A DNA stretch of 64,000 nucleotides from Alkalibacterium sp. MB6 (GCF_009935905.1 NZ_PREX01000010.1:17864-81863); one strand, 5' to 3'. Shown: positions 54,204 to 63,915, counted from the first letter of the stretch. Numbers and translations are program-made. The notes: a model not told the origin generated them from the letters alone.

Positions 54204-54686
54204 ATGAGTAAAGTGAAGAAAACGAATGTGATGCGCTTGTTGGAACAGCAAGGCATTGCCTACGAGGAACACCATTATTTTGGAGAAAATGTGGATACGG
54301 GCGTGGATATTGCAGAGAAGATGGGAAACGATCCTGATCAGCAATTTAAGACGCTCGTCACTGTGGGTAGATCTGGCGCTCATTATGTCTACGTGATTCC
54401 AGTAAATACGGCACTTGATTTGAAAAAGGCCGCTCGTGCGGTTAGTGAAAAGAGTATCGCCATGATTAAAGAAAAAGAATTGTTGCCTTTGACAGGGTAC
54501 GTTCACGGTGGCTGTTCCCCTATCGGTATGAAATCTGATTTTAAGACAGTTGTTAACGAAACAGCAGAACTGTATGACACCATTATTTTTAGTGCTGGCA
54601 AAGTAGGCGTGTCAGTTGAGATGAATGCATACGAGTTGGAAAAATTCATAGACATCGATTTTGCAGATGTTGTTAAAGAAAAATAA
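54204..54686 (+). CDS. ybaK: Cys-tRNA(Pro) deacylase
   Basis: A 160-residue YbaK/EbsC protein of the ProX editing family, which removes cysteine mis-charged on tRNA-Pro. TNVMRLLEQQGIAYEEHHYF, QFKTLVTVGRSGAHYVYVIP with the conserved Lys, and GYVHGGCSPIGMK (G-x-S-P-x-G) match. The start has GAGG upstream. The IS1182 element begins eight bases past its stop. Confidence 0.92.
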   Translation: MSKVKKTNVMRLLEQQGIAYEEHHYFGENVDTGVDIAEKMGNDPDQQFKTLVTVGRSGAHYVYVIPVNTALDLKKAARAVSEKSIAMIKEKELLPLTGYVHGGCSPIGMKSDFKTVVNETAELYDTIIFSAGKVGVSVEMNAYELEKFIDIDFADVVKEK

Positions 54687-54694
54687 AAGTAGTC

Positions 54695-56523
54695 GGGGCT
54701 GGGAATAAACTCAGTCTCAATATTAAAAACCACCCATTTATTTTTGGAAAATAAATGGGTGGTTTTAGTCTTTATATAGAGAAATAACTAGCCCGATACC
54801 TTGTAATTGAAGTACGACCAACAACTAAGGAGGGGCTCGTTATGTACCAAATTTATACCACAATGGAGACCGCTTTAACACTATAATTAGATTTTACTAT
54901 CCCAAATGATCATGAGGTACGATTAATTGGTCGCTTCGTTGATTCCATTCCTACAGAAATCCTTCTGGAAGATACTTCTCATACAGGACGTCCTGCTTTT
55001 CATCCCGCAATGTTATTAAAAATGTGTCTTTTCGCTTATACTCGCTCGACTTTTTCAGGTCGAAAATTGGAACAGATGAATGAAGAGTTCATTCCTATGA
55101 AATGGTTAACGGGTGATACATCCGTTATTTACAGAACAATTATCACTTTCCGTTCGAGTGAGCATGCGTCAAATCTGATTAGATATTCTTTTATTCTTTT
55201 TACGACATTATTAAGTGGTAATGGATTAATCCAAAAGGATGCATTGTATATTGATGGCACGAAGCTACAAGCCGATGCGAATATCTACAGTTTCACTTGG
55301 AAGAAAGCCATTGATCGATACGAAGCGAATCTCGTGAAAAAAATGGCTGAAATGTATGAAGAACTGCTTCAATCCAATGTGATTATTGCTTTATCTGAAG
55401 AGGAACTAGAAGGTTTACAAGACATTGAAAAGATGATTGAAAGCTTAGATGAAGCCCTTCAAGAAGTTGAAGTAGCGATTGAAGAAGAAAAAGTCGTCCC
55501 TAAGGGTGGTTCGAAACACAAGCGACGTCGTCGCACACTCAAGAAACACCGAAGTAAATGTTCAAACGATTTATTACCGCGTAAACAAAAATATGAAGAA
55601 GCCCAAGAGCTATTTGACGGAAGAAATAGCTTTTCTAAAACGGATACTGATGCCACATTTATGTGTATGAAAGAAGATCCGACGAAAAATCGAGAATTAA
55701 AACCTGGCTATAACGTTCAAGTTGCTTCTAATAATCAGTACGTCATTGACTTTGATATCTTTCCAAACCCAAAAGATACTCGAACGTTAATCCCATTTTT
55801 AGAGTCTATCCAAACCCTAGATTTATTTAAGTATATTGTCGCTGATGCAGGTTACGGGAGCGAAGAGAATTATGAGGCAGTGATAGATGATTTTGAAAAA
55901 GTCCCATTGATTCCATACGGAATGTACTATAAAGAACAAAGTAAAAAATACAGAAATAATCCGAAGCACCGTGATAACTGGACATATAACGAAACGGAAG
56001 ATTCATACACTGATTTAGACGGTGTGCGTTTTAGTTTTTCACATTACAGTACTCGAAATGATAAGAAGGATTATCAAAGACAATTTAAAGTTTATAAAGC
56101 AGATACGGAACAAATGGACGATCAATTAAACCAGCTAGCTAAAACGCCCAAGGGTAATCAACGCCAGACGGCGGTTAACAATAATTGGGAGTACTTTAAA
56201 CATAAAGCTAAAGAAAACCTCGAAAGCGAAACTAGAAAAGACATCTATGCCCAACGTAAGATTGATGTGGAGACTGTTTTTGGTCGGATGAAGGGTGTAT
56301 TTGGCATGCGCAGAGTGCATGTGAGAGGAAAACAAGCCGTACATAATGACATAGGAATCATGCTCATGAGCATGATTTTAACTAAATTAGCCATCAAGGC
56401 AAGAAGAAAAGCGAGAGCTTTTCAGAATAAATTTACACAGAACAAAAATCACTATGAAACAATCAGAAAACTGATCGTTATCATAGCGATTTATTTATTT
56501 AGGGCTAGTTATTTCCCAGCTCC
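54695..56523 (+). mobile_element. IS1182-family insertion sequence
   Basis: About 1.83 kb. GGGGCTGGGAATAAACT at the left end and GGAGCTGGGAAATAACT at the right end (reading inward) are imperfect terminal inverted repeats. A strong hairpin (AAAACCACCCATTTAT with its complement, 54725-54766) sits inside the left end, as in other Gram-positive IS1182 copies. A second copy of the right-end inner part, GAAATAACTAGCCC, is at 54781-54794. No clean target duplication was found. Confidence 0.85.
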
Positions 56524-56560
56524 TTTTTTTTATCGACATTTATTACATAAGCTATTTTGA
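54842..56560 (+). pseudogene. IS1182-family transposase with early stop
   Basis: A 572-codon frame with an in-frame TAA at 54884-54886, codon 15. The rest is complete: HPAMLLKMCLFAYTRSTFSGR, the first Asp in YIDGTKLQADANIYSF, the second in VADAGYGSEENYE, and the Glu in KIDVETVFGRMKGVFGMRR, a normal DDE core. A point change to TAA explains the stop. Translation could restart only at an internal Met, losing the N-terminus. The frame reads past the right inverted repeat. Confidence 0.88.
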
Positions 56561-56856
56561 AAAACAATAAAGGACATAAGGAAAGCTTGCTACGCAAGCT
56601 TTTAAGTACATTTTATAAAAATCAAACCCGTTGATAAGCAACATTTGCGACAGAAAAAGATGACAATAAGCGTTTTAACCGTCATTATCACTAAAGGTGA
56701 AAGGCAATTTAAGGCTCACTTCGCTCGTGTAGGGATTGCCCTACATACCTCAGAGCAAAAAAACATGTAAAAATTATTTTTTTATTTATGTTTCTTTATG
56801 TCGACAAATAGTATACAATCGGCATGAAGGCGCTTTAAAAAGTTGGGAGGAAACAG

Positions 56857-57077
56857 GTGAAAAAAAAACAATTGAAATAGATGTGTGCTATAACGATTAC
56901 TTTATTGAGGTGTACACTGTTGACCCTGGAGAAATGAAACAAATAATGCCAGATTTGTTAGATGATCAAAAGAAAAGCTTTGAACTTGGGGATAAAATCT
57001 TTTTCAAAAAAGATTTAAACTCAGTATCTATAGCGGATCATGGTCTCGGATTTATGTTTATGGACGTTAAGGACTAA
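56857..57077 (+). pseudogene. Small ORF with start uncoupled by an A-run slip
   Basis: GGGAGG lies six bases before a GTG at 56857 followed by nine A residues. The GTG is out of frame with a good downstream coding stretch (TIEIDVCYNDYFIEVYTVDP, then GDKIFFKKDLNSVSIADHGL, to a stop at 57077); one extra A would join them into a protein of about 73 residues. No other start with a ribosome-binding site exists in frame. The family is unknown. It is trapped between two insertion sequences, so decay is plausible, but a sequencing slip is also possible. Confidence 0.5.
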
Positions 57078-57085
57078 AAATTAAG

Positions 57086-58612
57086 GGTTCTATAATAAAT
57101 GGTGTTGGTGAGTTCCTTCGGAACTTACTAACACCATTTTTGCGTATCAATAGAAAAAGGCCCGTAGATTCCCTTATACTTAAGTCGACCAAAACCAAAT
57201 AAAGGAGAATCTACATGACCTACTCTCATATTATACGAAAAACATTAAATATTAAAGACAAAAACATCCATTTTGACCCAGAGACTTATATTTTAGAAGA
57301 CGAAACGATAAAAGAGATTACTTACAAAGTGTTTGAGGCGACACTGACCTACATGCCTAAGGCCTGTGAAAAGTGCGGTGTAGTTAATCATGCTCACACA
57401 GTCATCAAGAATGGTAAAAAAATGTAGCTACTTAAGTTGGGCACCGTTATGTTTCAGCCCGCACGACTAAAGCTGTGGAAGCAACGCTTTCTGTGTAAAG
57501 CTTGTCATCAAACATTCGTAGCTAAGACTTCTCTCGTTCAGAAACACTGCTTTATCTCCAATCCGATAAAAACTCATATCGCTCTTGAGCTTCAGACAAT
57601 CCAGTCCATGAAAGCTATTGGAGACAGAGTCGCTGTGTCTTCTCATACCGTTATGAGAGTATTGAAAACGGTAGGAGAAACACTTGAACTCAATCATCAG
57701 TCTTTGCCTGAACATCTCTCTTTTGACGAGTTCAAATCGGTTAAAGAAGCCGCAGGTGCCATGAGTTTTATCTTTTCTAACGCGCGAACCCATGAAGTCA
57801 TGGACATCATAGAGAATCGCCAACAGGGTGAACTCATTGCCTATTTCCAGCGGTTCTCCTATGCTTTACGATCACAAGTCAAAACAGTGACGATTGATAT
57901 GTACAGTCCTTATATGACGGTCATAGAAACCTGTTTTCCTAATGCCAAACTCATTATTGATCGGTTCCATATTGTCCAACACTTGAATCGATCCCTTAAT
58001 CGTTTAAGAATAGAAGTCATGAATACCCATCGGTATTCTCGTCCGAAGGATTATCGTAAGCTGAAGAAACAATGGAAACTTGTATTAAAAAACAGTTGGA
58101 AAGTAAATTTTGATACCTTCATGACTCATCGTTTATACGAAGGAATGGTGAGCCAGAGAATGATGGTCAACTACCTTCTAAGTTTCGACGAGCAATTTGA
58201 TTGGGTATATACGCTCGTTAATGATTTAAAATATAGCTTGTCTGTCGGTAATAGCACTCAGTTTCTTTACACGAAGCAAAGAACGGCCGCTTAGACGCTA
58301 TATACGCACCACGATGCAAACTCTTGAAAAATACAGTGAAGCGATTACTCATTCTTGCACGTATACATTGTCCAACGGACATTTAGAAGGGATTAACAAT
58401 AAGATTAAGACTATGAAGCGCAGTGGCTATGGTTATAGGAACTTTAAAAACTTAAGAGCTCGTATCCTAATCAGCTTCAAATTGACTGACAAGAACGCAA
58501 CCACTGTTCGACATCTAACATTTGAGGAAGAAAAAAAAGAAGAAAAGAGGAAAAAAGCTAGTTAGCTTCCTTCCTCTTCGAATCTATGACCAACACTATT
58601 TGACAAAGAACC
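57086..58612 (+). mobile_element. ISL3-family insertion sequence
   Basis: About 1.53 kb. GGTTCTATAATAAATGGTGT at the left and GGTTCTTTGTCAAATAGTGT at the right (inward) are imperfect inverted repeats of about 25 bp continuing TGGT. A hairpin (GGTGTTGG...CCATTT-type arms) lies just inside the left end. The flanking 8-mers do not match, so the insertion is old or rearranged. A solo copy of the right end lies at 25160-25202. Confidence 0.85.
57215..58565 (+). pseudogene. ISL3-family transposase, broken by stop and frameshift
   Basis: Homologous pieces in order: the zinc-finger N-terminus (ACEKCGVVNHAHTVIKNGKK), then TAG at 57425-57427 in frame, then the helix-turn-helix and DDE region (FLCKACHQTF; TIDMYSPYMTVIETCFPNAK; IIDRFHIVQHLNRSLNRLR), then a one-base frameshift near 58255-58270, then the C-terminal catalytic Glu block (LSNGHLEGINNKIKTMKRSG). 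The stop is a substitution and the second break is a one-base indel. Full length would be about 450 codons. Not functional. Confidence 0.9.
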
Positions 58613-58629
58613 AGTTCTGTCCATAAGCA

Positions 58630-58668
58630 CTAATGAATCTTAACTCGTCGATTGCTTTTATTACCCAT
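58630..58668 (-). pseudogene. Possible gene start remnant next to ISL3
   Basis: GGAGG lies five bases before an ATG at 58668 on the minus strand, but the frame ends after 12 residues (MGNKSNRRVKIH), 18 bases from the ISL3 end. It could be the start of a gene truncated by the insertion. Chance is not excluded. Confidence 0.2.
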
Positions 58669-58900
58669 CACAACCTCCTTCAATTGCTAAGCTATGTTTG
58701 GCATTTTTTAATACCATCTGGTTGACGTGGACACCTGTCTTTCATACTCAATGCCACGGATCGTTCATTAAAATCCTTGTTGATTTTTATTATAAGTACT
58801 CGTTTTTTTGCTGTATTTATGAAATCGGAACCGATTCCAACTTCAGTATAAAATGTTTAAACGCTATTGTCAACTAATTAGCAAAACACTTGCTTTTTTT
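58669..58900. other. Intergenic stretch without a recognised gene
   Basis: About 230 bases, AT-rich, holding no convincing frame. A short palindrome GGAACCGATTCC is at 58827-58838. Nothing else stands out. Confidence 0.4.
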
Positions 58901-58936
58901 AAAAAAAGCCACCAACGCAGTGGTTGGTGACTTCCT
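58901..58936 (-). terminator. Terminator of the potD-amidohydrolase operon
   Basis: GTCACCAACCAC pairs with GTTGGTGGC-type arms and ends in a T-run on the minus strand, seven bases past the amidohydrolase stop. Confidence 0.8.
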
Positions 58937-58942
58937 TTTCTA

Positions 58943-60523
58943 TTAATTGCTATACGTTAATTTACCGTTGAAATAAGTAGCACGGACCTTAGTCTTCAGT
59001 AAATTCTCAGCATCATGTTCTAATATATTGTTATCTAATACGCATAAGTCAGCCAATTGGCCAGGAGCAATGGTTCCGATGTCTGTCCGGCTGAGGGTCA
59101 TCGCTGATCCTTTTGTATGCGCAACTAAAGCATCCGCTATAGAAAGTTTTTGCTCAGGCATCAAGCCTTCAGCTGGATTCCCGTCCGTTCCTTTTCGTGC
59201 CGCGGCATAGTAAAGCGTCTGTAAAGGGGTGACCCCAACGACAACGGGCGAATCCGTTCCAAAACCAAGAGTCGCTCCTTCGTTTAAAAAGTCTTTAAAA
59301 GGAAACATCTCTTTCGCACGCTCTGGTCCGACTTCTGCGTCCAAGGCTTCCCAACCAACTAACAAATGACTTGGTTGCACTGAAATCACCAGCTGGTCTT
59401 GGTTAACCAAAGGCACATCGGTCGAGTCCATGACTTCCAAATGCTCAAGGGCATTAAATTTGCCTTTTTCCAAAGGATGGCTCTGTTCGCTCTCCTTAAA
59501 ATAGTCCAATCCTAACCGAATCGCTTGATCACCAATGGTATGGATGCGCATAGGCCAGCCTTTTTTGTTGGCCTCAAAAATAAAACGCCTCATTTTTTCT
59601 TCTGGAATTAAAGGCCCACCTTTGTCCCCTTCAAAATAAGGGAAGGCATAATCCTCTTTCATGAACGCAGTATGGGTACTGGTCACACCATCGAAGAATT
59701 GCTTGACGCCTCCAAAAGTCAACGTTTCGCTCGTATACCTTGATGCTTTGTCCTCAATCGTTGTCGTATCCTCACGCATGGCTGGGTAAAAAACGATTCG
59801 AACAGTGGTGTCGTTTTGAACGGTCTCGTAAAGTTCTGGATACACCAAATCATCTTCTGCCTCACCCGTTAAAGCTAGATCCCCAACGGTGGTGACACCC
59901 ATTTTGTTTAATTCTTTTGCATAGCTTGTAAACTCGTTGTGAAAATCACTTTTCAAAGGATCTAAGATTTTCGCTAAATAATGAATGGCAATAGCTTCCG
60001 TAAAGACACCGGTCAAGCCACTATCGCTTGTCATGGCTTCCCCACTTACTCCTTTTGGCAAAGTCGCTTCAGTTATGCTTAACTCTTCCATCGCTTTTGA
60101 ATTGAGCCAAATCGTATGGGCATCACCAGAGATTAACACAACCGGTGTGTTCGGACAAATGGCATCAATAGATGCTTTTGTCGGATAAACGTGTTGACCG
60201 AACTCGCTGGCATACCAGCCAATCCCTATTTTCCACCCATTCACTATAGGCAAATCGGGTACGTGACTGACGACCTCATCTTCTGATAAGCCAGTAACGG
60301 GAGTGAGTTTATTGTTATGAAGTAAAACAGATATGAAAAAGTGAATATGGGCATCGATAAAACTTGGGATAATCAGCCCATCTCCATAATCAGTCACGTC
60401 TTCCCCTTCAGGCAGGTCACTTATCGGTCCAACTTCCGTGATTCGGTTTTCTTCTATTTTTATAAAGCCAGCAAAGGTCGAACGGCTTTCTGTGTCAAAG
60501 ATATGTTTACTGGTAATAATCAT
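58943..60523 (-). CDS. Amidohydrolase (YtcJ-like)
   Basis: A 526-residue metal-dependent amidohydrolase. The binuclear metal motif is SFIDAHIHFF (H-x-H), the distal His residues are in MRIHTIGDQAIRLG and ALEHLEVM, and the Asp is in LGFGTDSPVV. It resembles YtcJ/exoenzyme-regulating amidohydrolases whose substrates are amides or carbamates. It overlaps potD by 4 bp (ATGA), so the two are translationally coupled. The actual substrate is unknown; a polyamine conjugate is a guess from context. Confidence 0.85.
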   Translation of the reverse strand: MIITSKHIFDTESRSTFAGFIKIEENRITEVGPISDLPEGEDVTDYGDGLIIPSFIDAHIHFFISVLLHNNKLTPVTGLSEDEVVSHVPDLPIVNGWKIGIGWYASEFGQHVYPTKASIDAICPNTPVVLISGDAHTIWLNSKAMEELSITEATLPKGVSGEAMTSDSGLTGVFTEAIAIHYLAKILDPLKSDFHNEFTSYAKELNKMGVTTVGDLALTGEAEDDLVYPELYETVQNDTTVRIVFYPAMREDTTTIEDKASRYTSETLTFGGVKQFFDGVTSTHTAFMKEDYAFPYFEGDKGGPLIPEEKMRRFIFEANKKGWPMRIHTIGDQAIRLGLDYFKESEQSHPLEKGKFNALEHLEVMDSTDVPLVNQDQLVISVQPSHLLVGWEALDAEVGPERAKEMFPFKDFLNEGATLGFGTDSPVVVGVTPLQTLYYAAARKGTDGNPAEGLMPEQKLSIADALVAHTKGSAMTLSRTDIGTIAPGQLADLCVLDNNILEHDAENLLKTKVRATYFNGKLTYSN

Positions 60524-61605
60524 TGCTGCAGCCCCATTTTTGCTTGTAAAAACAACTCATTGTAGGTATTCATTAATTCTTGTCCCAAATACTCATAATC
60601 TTCCATTTTTTCCAGTAGTTCTGGATCGGGATAGAGGGATTCGTTGCCCGTTACTTCTGTTGGAAGCAAGGCTTTTGCTCCTTCATGTGGTGTCGCATAT
60701 TCAACATACTCCACATTTTGCTTCGCATTTTCTGACTCTAGCATAAAGTTGATAAAGGCATAAGCGCCATCAATATTCCCAACCGTACTTGGAATGGCAA
60801 AGTTATCTGTCCATACGACGCCGTTATCTTCTGGCAAGATGTATTCCACATTTGGATTTTGAGAAGCAACCCACGCAGCATCTCCAGAATAAGCCACACC
60901 GATTAAGGCATGCTCACGAATTAAAAGTGAACGAATTTCATTATTTAAAACCGCTTGAATATTGGGTGTTAAATCATATAAGTGATCAGCTGCCCTATTT
61001 AAGTTGTCAGCATTTGTTTCATTTAGAGACAAGCCCAGTGATTGAAGGGCCACACCCATTCCTTCACGTGCGCCATCAAGAAGGAAGATTTGATTTTCAA
61101 ATTTAGGATCCCATAAATCAATCCAATTTTTGATACCGTGATCAGGTAATTCGGTGGTGTTTACTAAAATCCCCACCGTACCCCAGAAATATGGCAGGGT
61201 ATATTGGTTTCCAGGATCAAAAGCTCTGTCCATTAGAAAGTCCGACATGTGCTCCATTCCTACAATTCGGTCATGGTCTAAAGGAACGAGCAAATCTTTT
61301 TCTACCATTTTTGGAATAATGGATCCACTTGGAAAAACAACATCATAGCGTGAGCCGCCTTGAGAAATTTTAGTTTCCATTGCTTCGTTTGAGTCAAACG
61401 TATCATAAACCACATGGTAACCTGTTTCTTCCTCAAACTTCGTCAGCAAATCCCGGTCGATATAATCTCCCCAGTTATAAACAATAACCGTATTATCGTC
61501 AGCTCCACCCGATACATCATTTTCAGGAGCGATAGTGTTTTTTACTCCGGATAATAAAGCAATAATTGAAACGATACCACCAAAAAACAACATTAAATTT
61601 TTCAA
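60520..61605 (-). CDS. potD: Spermidine/putrescine-binding protein
   Basis: A 361-residue PotD. The N-terminal hydrophobic anchor (LMLFFGGIVSIIALLSGVKN) has no lipobox Cys, as in streptococcal PotD. Then IVYNWGDYIDRDLLTKFEEE, FDSNEAMETKISQGGSRYDV, TLPYFWGTVGILVN and AYAFINFMLESENAKQNVEY are closely matched to the family. Normally it works with potA, potB and potC, but none lies next to it, and the neighbour is the amidohydrolase. It should bind polyamines at the outer face. Confidence 0.9.
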   Translation of the reverse strand: MKNLMLFFGGIVSIIALLSGVKNTIAPENDVSGGADDNTVIVYNWGDYIDRDLLTKFEEETGYHVVYDTFDSNEAMETKISQGGSRYDVVFPSGSIIPKMVEKDLLVPLDHDRIVGMEHMSDFLMDRAFDPGNQYTLPYFWGTVGILVNTTELPDHGIKNWIDLWDPKFENQIFLLDGAREGMGVALQSLGLSLNETNADNLNRAADHLYDLTPNIQAVLNNEIRSLLIREHALIGVAYSGDAAWVASQNPNVEYILPEDNGVVWTDNFAIPSTVGNIDGAYAFINFMLESENAKQNVEYVEYATPHEGAKALLPTEVTGNESLYPDPELLEKMEDYEYLGQELMNTYNELFLQAKMGLQQ

Positions 61606-61746
61606 TAAATAGACCTCTTTTCATATGTTTATGTTAATAATTTACAGATTAGAGCTAATTATAATCGGTGAGAATCCAATAGTAAATAGATTATTATTCA
61701 TATCCGTGAACAATTATTGTATTTTTTATCATCGGCATTTAGCCTA

Positions 61747-61792
61747 AAAAAAAGAAAACACCTAAACAGTCATCTAACCTGTCCAGGTGTTT
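61747..61792 (-). terminator. Terminator of the MBL hydrolase gene
   Basis: AAACACCTGGACAG pairs with CTGTTTAGGTGTTTTC on the minus strand, followed by a T-run. Confidence 0.85.
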
Positions 61793-62591
61793 AATCGAAC
61801 TCGTTTGTTGCTCGTTTAATATTGGTGACATGACTATTTTTCATCGCTTTAAAGAAAGGGTACCTCTTTCGGCACTCGTTTTCTAATTGGTCCGGGTTCA
61901 CTCTCAACTGCTTTAAATAGTGCATGGACCATTTTAATCTATCAGATATGTCTGAACGGTCATCTGCCACGTGACCATGTCCAGGAACGAGATAGTGAAT
62001 GGAGTGCTGCTTTAATAAAGTAGCGACTGTTTCCATCGTATTGACATAAGCCGAGTAACTGTCTTCTATAAATGGAAACTCCACGTCTGACAAGTAATCC
62101 CCTGCTAGGAAAATCCCATGCGGTTCGATTAGTGTAAATAATCCGTCTTTCGTGTGTCCCGGAGCTAAATGAAAGGTTAAGTTTGTGTCCCCTAGTCGAA
62201 GCTGCTGCCCATCTTTTTTTATGACCTCATCGACTTTTGGAAACTGATGAGTGTAGTCTCTAGTTAAATAGTAGGTTTGATCGAAGTCATTCATCTCTTT
62301 TACAATCTGGTCTTTGTTTTCGTGATGAGCTAATAAGTCAGAAGCAATAATCTTAGCCTTTGGAAAAGCCCCCAGCCCAATTAAGTGATCAAAATCACTG
62401 TGCGTCACTATAATATAAAGCTGTTTATGACCTAGTCGATCGTTTATGTATGCCTTTATTTGAGTGACTTCTTCAGGTAGCCAATTGGGGTCAGTCAATA
62501 TAATCGCTTCATCTGTTTCAATGATTGCTGTCGTTGTTTTGTAAAGGGCACTTTGAAAAACGGTTAACTGATTCTGCTTAAAGTGAAGCAT
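61791..62591 (-). CDS. MBL-fold metal-dependent hydrolase
   Basis: A 266-residue metallo-beta-lactamase-fold enzyme. The signature HxHxDH appears as THSDFDHLIG (H-S-D-F-D-H), PGHTKDGLF gives the second His, GDYLSD the bridging Asp, and VPGHGHV the last His. The first metal position has Ser in place of His, so one of the two sites may be modified. Substrate unknown. It follows pdxS by 70 bp in the same direction, with its own terminator. Confidence 0.85.
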   Translation of the reverse strand: MLHFKQNQLTVFQSALYKTTTAIIETDEAIILTDPNWLPEEVTQIKAYINDRLGHKQLYIIVTHSDFDHLIGLGAFPKAKIIASDLLAHHENKDQIVKEMNDFDQTYYLTRDYTHQFPKVDEVIKKDGQQLRLGDTNLTFHLAPGHTKDGLFTLIEPHGIFLAGDYLSDVEFPFIEDSYSAYVNTMETVATLLKQHSIHYLVPGHGHVADDRSDISDRLKWSMHYLKQLRVNPDQLENECRKRYPFFKAMKNSHVTNIKRATNEFD

Positions 62592-62616
62592 TTTTGTCCT
62601 CCTATTCGATAGCGAA

Positions 62617-62653
62617 AAGGTAAAAACCAGACATACACAATTCGTATGTCTGG
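62617..62653 (-). terminator. Terminator downstream of pdxS
   Basis: AGCCAGACATAC pairs with GTATGTCTGGTTT on the minus strand, ending in T residues, seven bases after the pdxS stop. Confidence 0.85.
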
Positions 62654-62661
62654 CTCACTTA

Positions 62662-63528
62662 TTAATGCCCGCGTTCAGCCATTAAGGTTTCAATTTCACT
62701 TGGGTTAATTCCAACCATCGCTTCGCCAAGGTTTTCACTGACTTCTGCCAGTACGCTTGGGTTATTGTAATTCTCAACCGCTCGAACAATGGCTTTTGCT
62801 CGTTTTTCTGGGTTGCCTGAAGCGAAAATCCCGCTACCGACGAAGACCCCTTCTGCGCCAAGTTGTCTCATTAGCGCCGCATCGGCCGGTGTAGCGACGC
62901 CTCCAGCACTAAAGTTAACAACTGGCAACTTGCCATTCTCATGAACGCTCTTCAATAACTCATAAGGCACGCCCATTTCTTTTGCTGTGTTATAGAGTTC
63001 GTCTTTAGATAAGCTAACCACTCGACGGATTTCAGATTGAATCATACGCATATGGCCAACGGCTTGAACCACATCACCCGTTCCTGCTTCACCTTTTGTC
63101 CGAATCATTGAGGCTCCTTCTTGGATGCGTCTCAAGGCTTCCCCTAAATCTTTAGCACCGCAGACGAAGGGTGTCTTAAATTGTGTTTTGTCAATATGGT
63201 ACACCATATCAGCTGGCGACAAGACTTCACTTTCGTCAATGTAGTCAATCCCAACCGCTTCTAAAATTTGTGCCTCAACAAAATGACCGATACGGACTTT
63301 TGCCATGACTGGAATAGAGACGGCCTCCACAATTGACTTGATCATATCCGGATCACTCATACGGCTAACTCCTCCAGCTGCACGAATGTCTGCTGGTATG
63401 CGTTCCAACGCCATTACCGCAACGGCTCCCGCTTCTTCAGCAATTTTTGCTTGTTCAGGTGTGGTGACATCCATAATAACGCCACCTAAAAATTGTTTTG
63501 AAATGGCTTCTTTATCAATCGTTTTCAA
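62662..63528 (-). CDS. pdxS: Pyridoxal 5'-phosphate synthase subunit PdxS
   Basis: A 288-residue PdxS, the synthase that makes PLP from ribose-5-phosphate, glyceraldehyde-3-phosphate and ammonia. The Lys that forms the Schiff base is in [11 protein letters not shown] (K77), the second catalytic Lys in [12 protein letters not shown] (K145), and the phosphate site in [17 protein letters not shown]. It normally needs ammonia from the glutaminase PdxT, usually encoded directly downstream; here the next gene is the MBL hydrolase, with a terminator between. The N-terminus is slightly short. Confidence 0.94.
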   Translation of the reverse strand: MKTIDKEAISKQFLGGVIMDVTTPEQAKIAEEAGAVAVMALERIPADIRAAGGVSRMSDPDMIKSIVEAVSIPVMAKVRIGHFVEAQILEAVGIDYIDESEVLSPADMVYHIDKTQFKTPFVCGAKDLGEALRRIQEGASMIRTKGEAGTGDVVQAVGHMRMIQSEIRRVVSLSKDELYNTAKEMGVPYELLKSVHENGKLPVVNFSAGGVATPADAALMRQLGAEGVFVGSGIFASGNPEKRAKAIVRAVENYNNPSVLAEVSENLGEAMVGINPSEIETLMAERGH

Positions 63529-63681
63529 TAAACTCTCCCCTTAACTCCTCAATTTCAACTTGTATTTAAGTCTTGTTTAAAGTATAACTGTTTGCCTTTA
63601 TCTATACAAGTAACTATACCAAATTATTTACTTAAAGTAAGCATATAGTTTGAATAAATATAAAACGCTTTCTTAATAATA

Positions 63682-63690
63682 TGGTATAAT
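63682..63690 (+). promoter_or_regulatory. Extended -10 promoter element
   Basis: TGGTATAAT, an extended -10 box, lies 55 bases upstream of the short lipoprotein start. No convincing -35 was found. Confidence 0.4.
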
Positions 63691-63744
63691 TAACTTTACC
63701 TACATACATTAACCCTTTGCCTATTCTCGTAAGGAGGAGTACCA

Positions 63745-63915
63745 ATGAAGCATACCGTCAAAAGCATCGTTGTCCTAGCAGCATCAGTCGTCTTAACAGG
63801 CTGCCAAACGAATACCAATGCAGAATCAGAACCAGCTGGCCCTATCGAACCGATTGACGGTGAACCTCCCATCACTAAAGTGACGGGCTTCTTGGGTCGT
63901 AGTCACTTTTACTAG
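63745..63915 (+). CDS. Very short lipoprotein (56 residues)
   Basis: A 56-residue predicted lipoprotein: signal peptide MKHTVKSIVVLAASVVLTG, lipobox LTGC at Cys20, then a mature peptide of 37 residues rich in Pro, Glu and Asn, ending VTGFLGRSHFY. AGGAGGAG is eight bases before the ATG. The mature part is too short for a folded domain. Such peptides may be anchors or, as in enterococci, sources of secreted signal-sequence pheromones. It is divergent from pdxS. Confidence 0.7.
   Translation: MKHTVKSIVVLAASVVLTGCQTNTNAESEPAGPIEPIDGEPPITKVTGFLGRSHFY

Noticed and set aside
56736..56856. TTG-started 113-residue version of the small ORF
   Set aside because: No ribosome-binding site precedes the TTG and the first 40 residues have no coding character.
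58827..58838. GGAACCGATTCC as a LacI-type operator
   Set aside because: The palindrome is imperfect in its centre, there is no linked regulator, and no promoter was found.
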